Origin: Paraglaciecola sp. L3A3 | GTDB taxonomy: Bacteria > Pseudomonadota > Gammaproteobacteria > Enterobacterales > Alteromonadaceae | Assembly (NCBI RefSeq): GCF_009796765.1 | Contig: NZ_CP047023.1 | Span: 186,001 to 250,000 of the forward strand | Length of the DNA: 64,000 bases | Direction: 5' to 3' | In this document: piece after piece, positions 44,978-55,790 of the stretch | Layout: each line of letters opens with the position of its first letter | Numbering within the stretch: position 1 is the first letter of the stretch | The notes under the pieces: model-generated | Database searches by the model: none | What the model saw: the letters and a program-made list of their open reading frames with translations, nothing else | What the model was told of the DNA's origin: nothing | Position numbers and translations under genes: made by a program

Positions 44978-47900
44978 GTGAAAAAAGAGTCGAAGTCAGC
45001 GTCATTTTATGTCGCCTATGTGATCAAAAAGCTTTGGGCCCTTGTTGCCTTGAGCTTAGTTGTGATTGCGGTGACTTTAAGTGTCGTGCGTTATTCTTTG
45101 CCTTACATGAATGAACAAAAACACTATTTAGAAGATTGGTTATCTGCACAAGTCGGCACACAAATTGTTATTGGTGAAATTACTGCTAAATGGCAAGGGG
45201 TAGGGCCTGCTATTGTACTTCGTGATGTGCAACTTGCCAATAATGATAAGTTACCTATAAAGCTGAGTATTGCTGAAACCGCCATCGAAGTGGATTTTTG
45301 GGAATCGATACTTGCCAAGCAAATACAGTCGAATAAATTCGATCTAAATGGATTAGAGCTAACCATAGATCTGGCTTCAATAGAACAAGAAGAAGCAGAA
45401 GCTCCAATTATTGATGCTCTCGAAGAATTATTTTTACAACAACTACAGTTATTCTCAATTAGTAACAGCAAAATTATTATTGATACTCCTCATGATCAAC
45501 AAGTTGTCGTTATTGACCAAGTGTCTTGGGTCAACAAAGGTTTACATCATCAAGGTGTTGGTCAATTACAGATTGAAGATATAGCCAAAAATTCTGCATC
45601 TTTTATTCTGGATTTACATGGTGATGAGAAAGAGCTGACCGGCACTTTCTTTGCTAAAGGAGAAGAAGTCGATTTATCTCCTTGGGTAGAACAATGGTTG
45701 GTGACACCTCATGAGTTAGTAGAAAGCCGTGGCAGTTTTGTGATGTGGGCAACGATCGGACAGCAAAGTGTGCAGTCTATCCAATTAGATTTATCTAATA
45801 GCCGTTTTAAATGGAATACCACTCAAGGTGAAGTTACTGCAGCAGTTTTAGGTGGGCAAATTAGTGCTAATCCTCAACAAGCTAACTGGTTATTTAATTT
45901 GGATAACCTGACCCTGCAAATTAATGATCAGGTTGTCGTCACAAACTGGTTAGGTAAGCTTGATAAAACTGGTTCTCTGGTAATTCAAAATAAGCATAGT
46001 GTCAGTCTTGCGCCTATATTAACTTTATCGCCTTTATTACTTGACGGTGCTGCAGTCGCATTTATCAACAGTCTGCAACCTGAAGCCAAACTTAATACTT
46101 TTGTGATGAGTCGTTCTGTCAGTGGTGAGCTTGCGATTAAAGCGGCATTGACTGATATTCAATGGCAACAAACATCTATGTTACCTAGGATGCAGGGACT
46201 TAATGCCGACTTGAACTGGTTTAATAATGAAGGCAAATTGGCTGTTAAAAGTAAAGCTGGCACTTTAGTAATAGATAAGCTATTAACCCATGATATTGAG
46301 TACCAACGATTTTTTGCTGACTTTTATTTCCAGACTGGGCAGCAAGGCTTTTCAATATCATCTGAGAATGCACTATTTAAAAGTGATTTAGTGAGTTTTA
46401 GTCCCAGTTTATTCTACGACAGTGAGAGTGACTTTTTATCTTTTAGCGCAAAACTAGATGCGATAGATGTTACCAATTTGCCAAAATTATACCCAATAGA
46501 ATTAATGGGGCAAGAAACCAGAGCTTACCTGATTGAGTCATTAAATAGCGGTACTATTTCCAGTGGCGATATACTCTGGCATGGAGAATTAAGTTCATTT
46601 CCATTTGAGCAAAATCAGGGGGTTTTTCAAGTTGGACTTGAGGTGAAGAATGGAGATTTTAAATTTTCACCTGACTGGCCTGCACTGACCGAACTTGATG
46701 TTTCAGTTTTGTTTGAAAATCAAAGTTTATCGTTAGCTAGTACTAAAGGAAAATTATTAGATGTAGATCTAACAGAGTTAGCGGCAAATATTCCCACTTT
46801 AAGTCATGCTGCTGTTTTAACTATTGAGGCGAAAGCACAAGCACAAGGGCCGCAAGTTACCGAACTGATGTTGCAGTCTAGTTTGGCTGACACTTTAGGC
46901 CTAACGTTACAAAAGGTTCAAGTAAGAGGCGCTCTGCGTACAGATTTAAATTTGCATATTCCTTTAACGGGTAAAGGTGTGGTGGTAGAAGGTCAAGCGT
47001 ACTTATCAAAAAATCAAGTCTCGATTGTCGATCTCGGCCTAACATTAGAAAAAGCTAAAGGTAAGATACAATTTGTTAATGATGAAATTAATTTCAAAGG
47101 TCTTAACGCTTTATTATTACAGCAAAAAGTGGCCGTAGACTTTTCTGGTTCGCAACAAGAGCAAGGATATCAAACAGATATTAAAGTGAATGGCGACTGG
47201 CAAATAACACCCTTATTAGAAAAAAATTATCCTGATGTAATGCCATATTTATCTGGGCAAAGTGTATGGAGCGCCCAAGTTGCATTAACTCTTCTGACTA
47301 ACGGTTACGTTTATAATGCTGAGATTACGACTAATTTAAAAGATTTAGTTTCAACCCTACCCACACCATTTGCAAAGAATAGCGGGCGGTTATTACCCTT
47401 GAAGGTTAGTAGTCAAGGAAACCAACAAGCATCATCGGTTAAAGTTACCTTAGGAGATGAAGTACAGTTTAACGGTAATTTGCCCCATCAAGATATGCAA
47501 TTTTCTAGAGCTCATTTAGATATAGGTGAAACTGATTTGGTGGGCATGGGCTTAGGTTTTAGTATTTCAGCAAATTTACCTGAGTTAGATATTAGCCAAT
47601 GGTATCAGGTAATTGGCAGCATAATTACCGAAGAAACACAGCAAGGTACTCCTTTATTAGAAGCTCCAAAACGAATTTTTCTCGATGCAGACAATGTCTT
47701 GTTTGCTGGGCAAAAGTTAACTGATTTTAACATGGTGGCCAAAAATACTAGTGATGCTTGGTTATTAGATGTCAATGCTAAGCAGGCCCGTATGGAAGTG
47801 GTCATATATAAAGATTGGTTGAGTAAAGGGATCAACGTTAATGCTGATTATATTCAGTTAACTGAATGGCAAACTAATGACTCAGAAAATGAAAATCTAT

Positions 47901-48844
47901 TTGTGCCAGAACGTGAGTCTATGCCGCCTATTAGCTTCTCTTGTGCTCGTTGTAGCTACTTAGATAGTCAACTTGGGAAAATAGACATTAACCTCTCCAG
48001 ATCAAGTACAGGTATGAAAATTGACAATGTTAGATTGAATAATGGTGATGGTTTATTCAATGGCACAGGCGATTGGTTTTTAATCAAAGGGAAAAGTAGC
48101 ACACGTCTAAAAGGTGAGTTTAGTAGTTCTGACTTTGGTGCTTTTCTTAAAGGCTTTAATTTTGACTCAGGGATTAAAGATTCTGAAGCATCTTCTAAGT
48201 TTGATTTAAGTTGGCAAAACGCGCCATACGAATTTAATTTTGAGTCTTTGAATGGCGCGGTTGATTGGCACTTAAGTGATGGTTATCTAACAGAAGTAAC
48301 AGATAAAGGTTCTCGCATATTTAGTTTATTAAGTCTTGAATCTTTAGTCAGGAAATTAACTTTAGATTTTAGGGATGTATTCGCCAAAGGCTTCTTTTAC
48401 GATAAAATTGATGGCAGTTTTCAAGTGAAAAATGGTGTTGCTGATACACGGGATACTGTAGTCGACGGTGGAGCAGGCGAAATTACTATGAGGGGATATA
48501 CAGATCTCACCGCCAAACAGCTTAACTATCACATAGAGTTTGCTCCTAAAGTGACTTCGAGCTTACCTGTGATAGTTGCGTGGATGGTCAACCCTGCTAC
48601 GGCTCTAGCGGCTTTAGCTATCGATCAAGTATTAACTTCTGCGAAGGTTATTTCGAATATCAAATTTTCTTTAACTGGCACATTAGACGATCCTGTATTA
48701 ACCGAGCTAGGGCGTGATAGCAAAGAAGTGAGCTTGCCTGCTAGAGCAAAACCAGAAGTGGCTCCCAAGAGTCAGCTTTTAGAGCAAAGTTTACAGCAGC
48801 CTGTGACTATCCAAGTACCAGATGAGGACTCTATTAATGGCTAA
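44978..48844 (+). CDS. yhdP: YhdP, large AsmA-like lipid-transport protein
   Basis: The 1288-residue inner-membrane-anchored periplasmic protein belongs to the AsmA-like bridge proteins (with TamB and YdbH) that carry phospholipids to the outer membrane in E. coli. It has one N-terminal membrane helix (about 14-36), then very long repetitive beta structure (DUF3971 middle) and the C-terminal AsmA-type region. That region shows DGGAGEITMRGYTDLTAKQ, MVNPATALAALAIDQV and SNIKFSLTGTLDDP. The start is GTG, 27 bases after the rng stop. The end overlaps the nitrilase-like gene by eight bases. Confidence 0.92.
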   Translation: MKKESKSASFYVAYVIKKLWALVALSLVVIAVTLSVVRYSLPYMNEQKHYLEDWLSAQVGTQIVIGEITAKWQGVGPAIVLRDVQLANNDKLPIKLSIAETAIEVDFWESILAKQIQSNKFDLNGLELTIDLASIEQEEAEAPIIDALEELFLQQLQLFSISNSKIIIDTPHDQQVVVIDQVSWVNKGLHHQGVGQLQIEDIAKNSASFILDLHGDEKELTGTFFAKGEEVDLSPWVEQWLVTPHELVESRGSFVMWATIGQQSVQSIQLDLSNSRFKWNTTQGEVTAAVLGGQISANPQQANWLFNLDNLTLQINDQVVVTNWLGKLDKTGSLVIQNKHSVSLAPILTLSPLLLDGAAVAFINSLQPEAKLNTFVMSRSVSGELAIKAALTDIQWQQTSMLPRMQGLNADLNWFNNEGKLAVKSKAGTLVIDKLLTHDIEYQRFFADFYFQTGQQGFSISSENALFKSDLVSFSPSLFYDSESDFLSFSAKLDAIDVTNLPKLYPIELMGQETRAYLIESLNSGTISSGDILWHGELSSFPFEQNQGVFQVGLEVKNGDFKFSPDWPALTELDVSVLFENQSLSLASTKGKLLDVDLTELAANIPTLSHAAVLTIEAKAQAQGPQVTELMLQSSLADTLGLTLQKVQVRGALRTDLNLHIPLTGKGVVVEGQAYLSKNQVSIVDLGLTLEKAKGKIQFVNDEINFKGLNALLLQQKVAVDFSGSQQEQGYQTDIKVNGDWQITPLLEKNYPDVMPYLSGQSVWSAQVALTLLTNGYVYNAEITTNLKDLVSTLPTPFAKNSGRLLPLKVSSQGNQQASSVKVTLGDEVQFNGNLPHQDMQFSRAHLDIGETDLVGMGLGFSISANLPELDISQWYQVIGSIITEETQQGTPLLEAPKRIFLDADNVLFAGQKLTDFNMVAKNTSDAWLLDVNAKQARMEVVIYKDWLSKGINVNADYIQLTEWQTNDSENENLFVPERESMPPISFSCARCSYLDSQLGKIDINLSRSSTGMKIDNVRLNNGDGLFNGTGDWFLIKGKSSTRLKGEFSSSDFGAFLKGFNFDSGIKDSEASSKFDLSWQNAPYEFNFESLNGAVDWHLSDGYLTEVTDKGSRIFSLLSLESLVRKLTLDFRDVFAKGFFYDKIDGSFQVKNGVADTRDTVVDGGAGEITMRGYTDLTAKQLNYHIEFAPKVTSSLPVIVAWMVNPATALAALAIDQVLTSAKVISNIKFSLTGTLDDPVLTELGRDSKEVSLPARAKPEVAPKSQLLEQSLQQPVTIQVPDEDSING

Positions 48845-49664
48845 TATAGTTGCCATTCAAATGACGTCAACACCAGATGTAGCAGAAAATTTGCAGTTTG
48901 TAGAGCAACAATTGTTAGACCTGCCTGCACAAAGACCTTGTTTAGTGGTGTTGCCTGAGTGTTTTGCTTGCTTTGGTGCCGAGGATAACAAAGCTTTTGA
49001 TATAGCCGAAGTGAAAGGTAATGGTCCTGTGCAAGATAGACTCTCTGAATTGGCCAAAGAGTTTAATGTGTGGATAGTGGCTGGTAGCTTTCCGCTGCTT
49101 TGTAAGACCCCTAATAAATATACTGCCTCATGTTTGTTATTTAATAATCTGGGGGAAATAATCGATGAGTATCAAAAAATTCATCTATTTGACGTAACAG
49201 TCAGTGATAATACAGGAACCTATAAAGAGTCTCGTTTTACCCAAGCGGGTAACTCATTAACAGTTGTAAGTACTCCCTTTGGCAATCTAGGTTTAGCTGT
49301 TTGTTACGATATTCGTTTTGCAGCAATGTTTGTCGCTATGAGCCAACAAATGCCTATGGATGTGCTTGCGTTACCTGCTGCATTTACCCAACAAACTGGT
49401 CTAGCCCACTGGCAGAGTTTACTAGCTGCCAGAGCCATCGAAAATCAATGTTATTTAATTGCAGCTGATCAAACTGGTATACATGCGAATCAGCGACAAA
49501 CATACGGCCACTCCTGTATTATATCGCCATGGGGGGAAGTATTAGCAAATTTACCTACAGATACAGGCCTAATTCACAGCCAAATTAATCATAACTTACT
49601 TGATGACATTCGCAGTAAAATGCCGGTTCATCAGCATAATCAATTCAGGAGTCAACTTGTCTAA
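48837..49664 (+). CDS. Carbon-nitrogen hydrolase (nitrilase/omega-amidase-like)
   Basis: The 275-residue protein is a Nit-type C-N hydrolase. The catalytic triad is visible: Glu41 in [11 protein letters not shown], Lys in [10 protein letters not shown], and Cys in [13 protein letters not shown]. Nit1/Nit2 relatives act on deaminated glutathione or alpha-keto amides; the true substrate here is not shown. The ATG at 48837 lies within the end of yhdP, and the stop overlaps the tldD start. This neighbour order is common in gammaproteobacteria. Confidence 0.92.
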   Translation: MANIVAIQMTSTPDVAENLQFVEQQLLDLPAQRPCLVVLPECFACFGAEDNKAFDIAEVKGNGPVQDRLSELAKEFNVWIVAGSFPLLCKTPNKYTASCLLFNNLGEIIDEYQKIHLFDVTVSDNTGTYKESRFTQAGNSLTVVSTPFGNLGLAVCYDIRFAAMFVAMSQQMPMDVLALPAAFTQQTGLAHWQSLLAARAIENQCYLIAADQTGIHANQRQTYGHSCIISPWGEVLANLPTDTGLIHSQINHNLLDDIRSKMPVHQHNQFRSQLV

Positions 49665-51099
49665 TACGGTAGAAGAAAACTTACTCACCGCTTCCGATCT
49701 CACACGCGCTACTTTGGAAACCGCGTTAGATAGTATTTATAAACATGACAATGACTTTGCTGATTTGTATTTTCAGTCTAGCCAGCATGAAACATGGGTA
49801 TTAGAAGACGGCATCATCAAAGAAGGCAGCTATAACATTGAACGAGGTGTTGGTGTGCGCGCAGTCAGCGGTGAGAAAACGGGTTTCGCTTATTCTGATG
49901 ATATTTCTCCAGCGGCTTTATTAAAAGCAGCCAAAGCTTCACGTAGTATTTCTATGCCTGGTGGAAAACATAAAACATCGCCACTACAGCAAAAGTCAGC
50001 GATTAGTCGTTACCAATCTGACAATCCACTTTTGGGTATGCAAGATCAAGAAAAAATTGCCTTATTACGGGCGGTAGATGAGTACATTCGTAAACAAGAG
50101 CCTGCTCTAAGTCAAGTGGTGGTGAGTATTAGTGGGGTCTATGAAGAGGTGTTAATCGCCGCCACCGACGGTACTTTTTGTACTGATATTAGGCCTTTAA
50201 TTCGCTTAAATTGTTCAGTGTTAATGGAACAAGAGGGTAGACGAGAAAGAGGCAGCTCTGGTGCCGGTGGTCGTTATGCTTATGAGTATTTTTTGGCTGA
50301 AAACGACGGTCAACCTAGATATCAACAAGTGGCCGATGAAGCGATCCACATGGCCCGCATCAATATGCAAGCTATTCCCGCACCTGCTGGACAAATGCCA
50401 GTGGTATTAGGCAGTGGTTGGCCAGGAGTGTTATTGCATGAAGCCGTAGGTCATGGCTTAGAAGGTGATTTTAACCGTAAAGGTGCATCTACCTTTAGTG
50501 GTCGTATTGGCGAGCAAGTCGCCGCTAAAGGTTGCACTGTAGTGGATGATGGGACTTTAGCGAATAGACGAGGTTCTTTAAGCGTAGATGATGAAGGTAC
50601 GCCCACTCAATATAATGTCTTAATCGAAGATGGGATATTAAAAGGCTACATGCAGGACAAAATGAATGCTCGATTAATGGGGGTGCCTGCTACCGGTAAT
50701 GGTCGTCGTGAATCTTATGCTCACTTACCTATGCCCCGTATGACAAATACCTATATGTTAGGTGGACAATATGAGCCTGAGGAAATTATTGCCTCAATTA
50801 AAAAAGGTATCTATGCTCCTAACTTCGGTGGTGGTCAAGTCGATATTACTTCAGGCAAGTTTGTCTTTTCTACCTCTGAAGCTTACCTTATCGAAAATGG
50901 TAAAATCACCTCGCCCATTAAAGGCGCGACCTTAATTGGTAATGGTCCAGAAGCCATGCAAAAGATCTCTATGATAGGTAATGACTTGTCTTTAGATAAT
51001 GGCGTTGGGGTTTGTGGTAAAGACGGGCAAAGTGTGCCGGTTGGTGTAGGTCAACCTACCTTGAAGGTGGATGAACTAACTGTGGGTGGTACTGCTTAA
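49657..51099 (+). CDS. tldD: Metalloprotease TldD
   Basis: TldD with PmbA (TldE) forms a zinc peptidase that processes small peptides, for example microcin B17 and unfolded leader peptides. The start is TTG 49657, chosen because AGGAG lies five bases before it inside the nit gene. It gives 480 residues, the length of E. coli TldD (481). The zinc motif [13 protein letters not shown] (HExxxH) is at about residue 258, followed by [24 protein letters not shown] and a C-terminal [18 protein letters not shown]. It is the last gene of the mre-operon run; partner pmbA lies 3.3 kb downstream. Confidence 0.96.
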   Translation: MSNTVEENLLTASDLTRATLETALDSIYKHDNDFADLYFQSSQHETWVLEDGIIKEGSYNIERGVGVRAVSGEKTGFAYSDDISPAALLKAAKASRSISMPGGKHKTSPLQQKSAISRYQSDNPLLGMQDQEKIALLRAVDEYIRKQEPALSQVVVSISGVYEEVLIAATDGTFCTDIRPLIRLNCSVLMEQEGRRERGSSGAGGRYAYEYFLAENDGQPRYQQVADEAIHMARINMQAIPAPAGQMPVVLGSGWPGVLLHEAVGHGLEGDFNRKGASTFSGRIGEQVAAKGCTVVDDGTLANRRGSLSVDDEGTPTQYNVLIEDGILKGYMQDKMNARLMGVPATGNGRRESYAHLPMPRMTNTYMLGGQYEPEEIIASIKKGIYAPNFGGGQVDITSGKFVFSTSEAYLIENGKITSPIKGATLIGNGPEAMQKISMIGNDLSLDNGVGVCGKDGQSVPVGVGQPTLKVDELTVGGTA

Positions 51100-51146
51100 T
51101 CACTAGGCTAGTATTTGTAACCTCTAGTATTTGCCTTTTCTTGATT

Positions 51147-51179
51147 AATAAGTGACGCAAATTTATCGCGTCACTTATT
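51147..51179. terminator. Bidirectional terminator between tldD and the Ig-like lipoprotein gene
   Basis: A 12-bp perfect stem AATAAGTGACGC/GCGTCACTTATT with a nine-base loop lies midway in the convergent gap. There is no long T-run on either side, so it may act as a weak or rho-assisted stop. Confidence 0.65.
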
Positions 51180-51187
51180 CCCATCAT

Positions 51188-53635
51188 TTAATTCAAAGCA
51201 ACGACCATGCTGGTGGTTGATTCAATGCCGCTGGGTGATGTAATCGTCACGCTGACAGTCGCTTGAGTGGCTTCAGTTACATCATTAGTTAACACAAAAC
51301 TAGCATAAGCTTCTGAGTTCTTATTAGTACTAGGCATAGTAAAGTTAGTTTGACCAGTTAATTGACCTGCGCTGCTGGCTATATTTATGCTTGAGCCACT
51401 AGCAATAGGCTGGCGTGCGGTATCGGCAAATACTAAAGTGAAACTCTGGGCATCATTGCTATCAATTGCAGTTGTTGGACTGGTGTTTTGATAATTACTG
51501 GCCACAATTGCATTACTGCTATCTACTATATCCAGTTGTGCCGCTGAACTAGAGGTTACTAATACTAACGCTCGTCGTACATGCATTGTGCTAGCTTCGC
51601 CCGTTCCACAATTTTCACCTGAACACTGTGGACCATTGAATTTTCCGTCTGGACTATCAAATTCCCCATTCAATGTCCCATTATTTTTGTAATCTAAAAA
51701 TATTTCGCCGTTATCCCAGTTGCCGTTTTCATTGTCATCACGCCAAGCTTCGCTGATATCCACAAAACCATATTGCCCATAGGCGCTGGAGCCAAAGCCA
51801 CTGTCTGTTCCGTCGTTAAATCCTGGGCCATCGGCATCGTCGTAAATATTATTACCATTGCTGTCGAAAAGCGTTTCATGGCCAATGGCTGTGGCTAATA
51901 TAGTGATTCGGTGATCGGGTACTCTTGGATTAGCACTGATCCAAGTAACGGCACAAGCACCAGCCAATGTAGTACAGCTACCATCAATAGAGCCACCTTC
52001 AGCGGTAAAGTTAATCGCAGTGCCATCTGGCACTGGGTTATTAAAGGTATCGGCTAGCCTTACCACTAAATTCACTTCTTGTTCATCTATATTGAAGGCT
52101 TCGGGATTCAGATTATCAGCAGAAAGAGTAATACTGTTTTGATCGGGTAAACCGGTATTAACCGACAATAAATCAGATTGCGTAGTAATGATGTCGCCAG
52201 ACTCCGCCTCTACTGTAGCGGTTACTCTTACTGAGGTCGGCACATTACCAGCTGTTACTCGAGTGCTGACTTGACCTTGGGAATTAGTGATCCCAGTATC
52301 AGAAGAAAGGGTTAAACCACCGGTTTGAGTATTTAAACTAAACGAAACTTCTTGTTGGGAGAGTGGGTTGCCTAAAGCGCCGTTAACCTGAAAAACTAAA
52401 GTAGAGACTGATGCACTATCTTGCCCTCCTGTGCCCTTTAGTACTAACAGGCTAGGTTCGGCTGAAATAAAAGCTAATGAACCTACTGATTCGGCTTGTA
52501 TGGAAATAATCTGAGAGGCACTTAGTGTAGTGTTATTAACGACTACAGAGGCAACGATTACATCAGTATTACCTGTTCCTCCAGCACAAGTTTTATCTTC
52601 AAAAGTTGCACTGGCGACGCCATTAATAGTGTTGACCAAAGTGTCTATACTGGCAAAACCGTCTGCCACACAGTTTGAGCTAAAAGTAACCGGGGTTTGA
52701 GTTAATATACGTTGCTCATTTTCGTCAACTAACACAATAGACAAACCCAAAGTACCACCGGCGCTTATTTCAACATCGCCACTACTACCAGTACTTACAC
52801 CTAATTGGTTTTCAATAAATACGCCGTTTGTATCGAAATGACCTAGGCGGATAACTTGTTGGCTTATAGCGCCAGCGGCTTGCACTTGATAATTGAGTGA
52901 ACTAGCTAAGTCGACATTATTTATCACTGCTGTTGCGGTAATGACACCTGCACCAATCTCACTGTCTGTTGCTGTTAAGGTGACTAAGGCAATACCATTG
53001 TTGTCGGTTAAAGCAGAATTTGTGTTTAACGTGCCGCGTTCGGCGCTGAAGGTGACGATTATGCCAGGAATTGGCATATCTTTTTCATCTAGAATTTGTG
53101 TTTGCAGTTGTACATCTGTATCTGCTTGGAAGCGATTAACTCCAATGCCATTACTGAGCATGACAACACTCATCATGGCTGATTTTACAATATCAATATC
53201 CGTATTTAAATATTCATAATTTTGTTCAGCGCTTAGATCATCATATGTTGCAGTTAATGTTGCAGCGCCAATTATTGTACTGTCACTACTAATTGATATT
53301 TGGGCAATGCCTTGAGCATTAGTTAATTTATTGGTAGTAGATAAAGCTCCCAATGTTCCACTAAATGCGACAATTTCACCTTGCACAGGACTGCCGTCAA
53401 GCAATAGTGTTGCTTGAATACAAGAGTTCTGACCAGAAATAAAGCTTTGAGTAGAGGCTGAACATTGGGCATCAAGGATAGATAAATCCAAAGTATAACT
53501 GGATGTATCGCTATCGGTTTCAGTACCAGAATCAAATGGGTCGTCACCATTTTTTCCTGATACCCCACCACCACAGCTGCTAAGTGTTAAAGTAAAACAT
53601 AGCAAAGAGTACAACAAAGCATTTTTTAGCTGCAT
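51188..53635 (-). CDS. Large Ig-like (Big_1/invasin-type) surface lipoprotein
   Basis: The 815-residue protein has a lipoprotein signal (lipobox LSSC, lipidated Cys about 21, then GGGVSG) and an acidic Ser/Thr linker. Several bacterial Ig-like domains of the invasin type follow, each with a pattern such as GIIVTFSAERGTLNTNSALTDNNGIALVTL. Four or five copies span about 55-585. An Asp/Asn/Gly-rich insert (about 590-670) contains DSNGNNIYDDADG and DDNENGNWDNGE, which look like calcium loops, plus ECGTG-like cysteines. A last Ig-like domain ends the protein. It probably stands on the cell surface as an adhesin or structural fibre. The exact role is unknown. It breaks the usual closeness of tldD and darP/pmbA. 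Confidence 0.85.
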   Translation of the reverse strand: MQLKNALLYSLLCFTLTLSSCGGGVSGKNGDDPFDSGTETDSDTSSYTLDLSILDAQCSASTQSFISGQNSCIQATLLLDGSPVQGEIVAFSGTLGALSTTNKLTNAQGIAQISISSDSTIIGAATLTATYDDLSAEQNYEYLNTDIDIVKSAMMSVVMLSNGIGVNRFQADTDVQLQTQILDEKDMPIPGIIVTFSAERGTLNTNSALTDNNGIALVTLTATDSEIGAGVITATAVINNVDLASSLNYQVQAAGAISQQVIRLGHFDTNGVFIENQLGVSTGSSGDVEISAGGTLGLSIVLVDENEQRILTQTPVTFSSNCVADGFASIDTLVNTINGVASATFEDKTCAGGTGNTDVIVASVVVNNTTLSASQIISIQAESVGSLAFISAEPSLLVLKGTGGQDSASVSTLVFQVNGALGNPLSQQEVSFSLNTQTGGLTLSSDTGITNSQGQVSTRVTAGNVPTSVRVTATVEAESGDIITTQSDLLSVNTGLPDQNSITLSADNLNPEAFNIDEQEVNLVVRLADTFNNPVPDGTAINFTAEGGSIDGSCTTLAGACAVTWISANPRVPDHRITILATAIGHETLFDSNGNNIYDDADGPGFNDGTDSGFGSSAYGQYGFVDISEAWRDDNENGNWDNGEIFLDYKNNGTLNGEFDSPDGKFNGPQCSGENCGTGEASTMHVRRALVLVTSSSAAQLDIVDSSNAIVASNYQNTSPTTAIDSNDAQSFTLVFADTARQPIASGSSINIASSAGQLTGQTNFTMPSTNKNSEAYASFVLTNDVTEATQATVSVTITSPSGIESTTSMVVALN

Positions 53636-53701
53636 AATCTATCCATTTTTAACTCATCTCAAAAGTTTATCTAATACTAAATAACTAGTGTATTCAAGTG
53701 A

Positions 53702-54241
53702 TTATCCAATTATCACGTCTTTTAAATATTTAAACAGTTCACGTGACGCTTTTGGTGGTTTGTTGTCAGCTTGTTGTTTTTGCGCTTGGCGAAATAGCTG
53801 ACGCAACTTTTGTCGATCTAACAAAGGGTATTCATCCAATGTTGATTCGATTTTACTGTCGCCTTCGATAATTATAGTGTCACGTAACTCTTCAATTTTA
53901 TGCAGAGCGTTAGTGGCTTTTTTATGGGAAGATTTAATGGTTAATAAGGCCTGCTCTATTGGTGCTACATCACGATTACGCATTAATTTCCCAATTAATT
54001 GTAACTGACGTCGATAGCCTTCCTTTTTACGCATAATTCTTCTGGCTAACATTATCGCGTCTAGCAGTTCAGTATCCATCGGAATTTTGGCTAGGGCAGA
54101 TGGGCCTAAATGCACTAAGGAAGTGCCGAGCTTTTGTAGCTCGTCTGCTTGGGCTTTTATTTGCGTTTTACTAAGAAGCTCAGTGTCTTCTTCTATGTCG
54201 AAACTGTCTTCAGTTGGATTGTTTTTTCTTGGGGCAACCAT
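53702..54241 (-). CDS. darP: 50S ribosome assembly factor DarP (YjgA)
   Basis: The 179-residue helical protein binds late 50S ribosome precursors near the peptidyl-transferase centre in E. coli. The motifs SKTQIKAQADELQKLG, RRIMRKKEGYRRQLQLIGKLMR and the C-terminal RQLFRQAQKQQADNKPPKA followed by SRELFKYL are typical of the family. It is divergent from pmbA across 139 bp, an arrangement seen in many gammaproteobacteria. Confidence 0.94.
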   Translation of the reverse strand: MVAPRKNNPTEDSFDIEEDTELLSKTQIKAQADELQKLGTSLVHLGPSALAKIPMDTELLDAIMLARRIMRKKEGYRRQLQLIGKLMRNRDVAPIEQALLTIKSSHKKATNALHKIEELRDTIIIEGDSKIESTLDEYPLLDRQKLRQLFRQAQKQQADNKPPKASRELFKYLKDVIIG

Positions 54242-54380
54242 GTCATTATCTTTAGTGATACACTAACTAAAGATTGTAACCCTGAAAGCACGAATAAACT
54301 ACATACAAAACTAAGGTTTGCCTTTGAGGCAGCACTTTTAGTGTGCATAGTGTAATAAAAGCGTCAAAAATGAAGGTCTC

Positions 54381-55706
54381 ATGCAGCAACAATTATCAGA
54401 AATACAAAATATAGTAGAAGATGTTTTAGCCTTAGCTAAACAAAAAGGGGCAACTCAAGCTGAAGCGAGTATGTCTAAAGTACAAGGAATTGCCGTTTCT
54501 TCTCGTTTGAAAGAAGTAGAAACAGTTGAATTCACTAATGACGGTGGCTTAGGTATTACTGTTTACCACGGTAAGAAAAAAGGCAGCGCATCAACTGCGG
54601 ATTTATCTACTGAAGCACTTAAGCTGACAGTAGAAAAAGCCATAGAAATATCTAAACATACTAGTGAAGACGATTGTTCAGGCCCAGCAGATAAAGAGTT
54701 AATGGCTGTAGGATATCCTGATTTAGATCTTTTTCACCCTACAGAGCTTGATACAGAGTTAGCTATACAACAGGTTATAGCGGCTGAAACCAGTGCATTA
54801 GAGGTCGATCCTAGAATTACTAATTCTGACGGCGCATCATATAACGCTAATTTAGGTACTAAAGTATACGGTAATAGTCATGGTTTTATCGGTGGTTATA
54901 ACAGCAGCCGTTATAGTTTAAGCTGTGTAGTGATTGGTGAACAAGATGGCGATATGCAGCGTGATTATGCTTATTCAGTGAATCGTAATGTTAAATTATT
55001 AGACAGTCCTGCACAGATAGGCCGTGATGCGGCTAAATTTACCCTAGATAGGTTAGGCGCACAAAAAGTTAAAACCTGTAAGGTGCCGGTGTTATTTGAC
55101 CGTGAAATCGCTGCTGGTTTATTCGGACACCTCATTAATGCGATTAGTGGTGGTAGTTTGTATCGTCAATCCTCCTTTTTATTAGATAGTTTAGGTACAC
55201 AGGTGTTACCTGATTGGTTCGAAATTTCTGAAAGACCACATATCTTATCCGGCTTGGCTAGTTCGCCATTTGACCATGAAGGGGTTAAAACTATTGATCG
55301 CGAAATCGTTAAGGATGGGGTTTTACAACAATATCTACTCACTAGTTACTCTGCTCGAAAACTGGGGATGCAAACCACCGGACATGCTGGTGGTATCCAT
55401 AACTGGTTTATTAAAAATACCGGTGAATCTGATCAAACTATGTTGCAAAAATTAGGTACAGGTTTGTTAGTAACAGAATTAATGGGTCAGGGCGTGAATA
55501 TAGTGACAGGTGATTATTCACGAGGCGCCGCAGGTTTTTGGGTTGAAAATGGTGTAATCCAATATCCAGTGCACGAAATAACTATCGCCGGAAATTTAGC
55601 TGATATGTTAAAGAATATAGTGGCCATTGGTGCGGTTGCTGAAACCAGAGGCAGTGTACAAACAGGCTCTGTTTTAATCGAAAGCATGCAAATTGCCGGT
55701 GATTAG
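54381..55706 (+). CDS. pmbA: PmbA/TldE, partner of the TldD peptidase
   Basis: The 441-residue protein is the non-zinc-binding subunit of the TldD/TldE complex. It has the U62-family fold, with [52 protein letters not shown] (aligned with the HExxxH of TldD but lacking the zinc ligands), [19 protein letters not shown] and [21 protein letters not shown] is just before the start. The two subunits lie in separate transcripts here. Confidence 0.95.
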   Translation: MQQQLSEIQNIVEDVLALAKQKGATQAEASMSKVQGIAVSSRLKEVETVEFTNDGGLGITVYHGKKKGSASTADLSTEALKLTVEKAIEISKHTSEDDCSGPADKELMAVGYPDLDLFHPTELDTELAIQQVIAAETSALEVDPRITNSDGASYNANLGTKVYGNSHGFIGGYNSSRYSLSCVVIGEQDGDMQRDYAYSVNRNVKLLDSPAQIGRDAAKFTLDRLGAQKVKTCKVPVLFDREIAAGLFGHLINAISGGSLYRQSSFLLDSLGTQVLPDWFEISERPHILSGLASSPFDHEGVKTIDREIVKDGVLQQYLLTSYSARKLGMQTTGHAGGIHNWFIKNTGESDQTMLQKLGTGLLVTELMGQGVNIVTGDYSRGAAGFWVENGVIQYPVHEITIAGNLADMLKNIVAIGAVAETRGSVQTGSVLIESMQIAGD

Positions 55707-55742
55707 ATATTTGTCGCACTGATGTAAAATTTTATAAACTCT

Positions 55743-55772
55743 AAACCCACTTTTATAGTGGGTTTTCTTTTT
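55743..55772 (+). terminator. Rho-independent terminator of pmbA
   Basis: A 9-bp stem AAACCCACT/AGTGGGTTT with a five-base loop followed by TCTTTTTC, 37 bases past the pmbA stop. Confidence 0.85.
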
Positions 55773-55790
55773 CTGGACGTTTTTGTCTAG

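Noticed and set aside
49600..49656. Upstream start for tldD giving 499 residues
   Set aside because: The strong AGGAG before TTG 49657 and the normal family length of about 481 support the later start.
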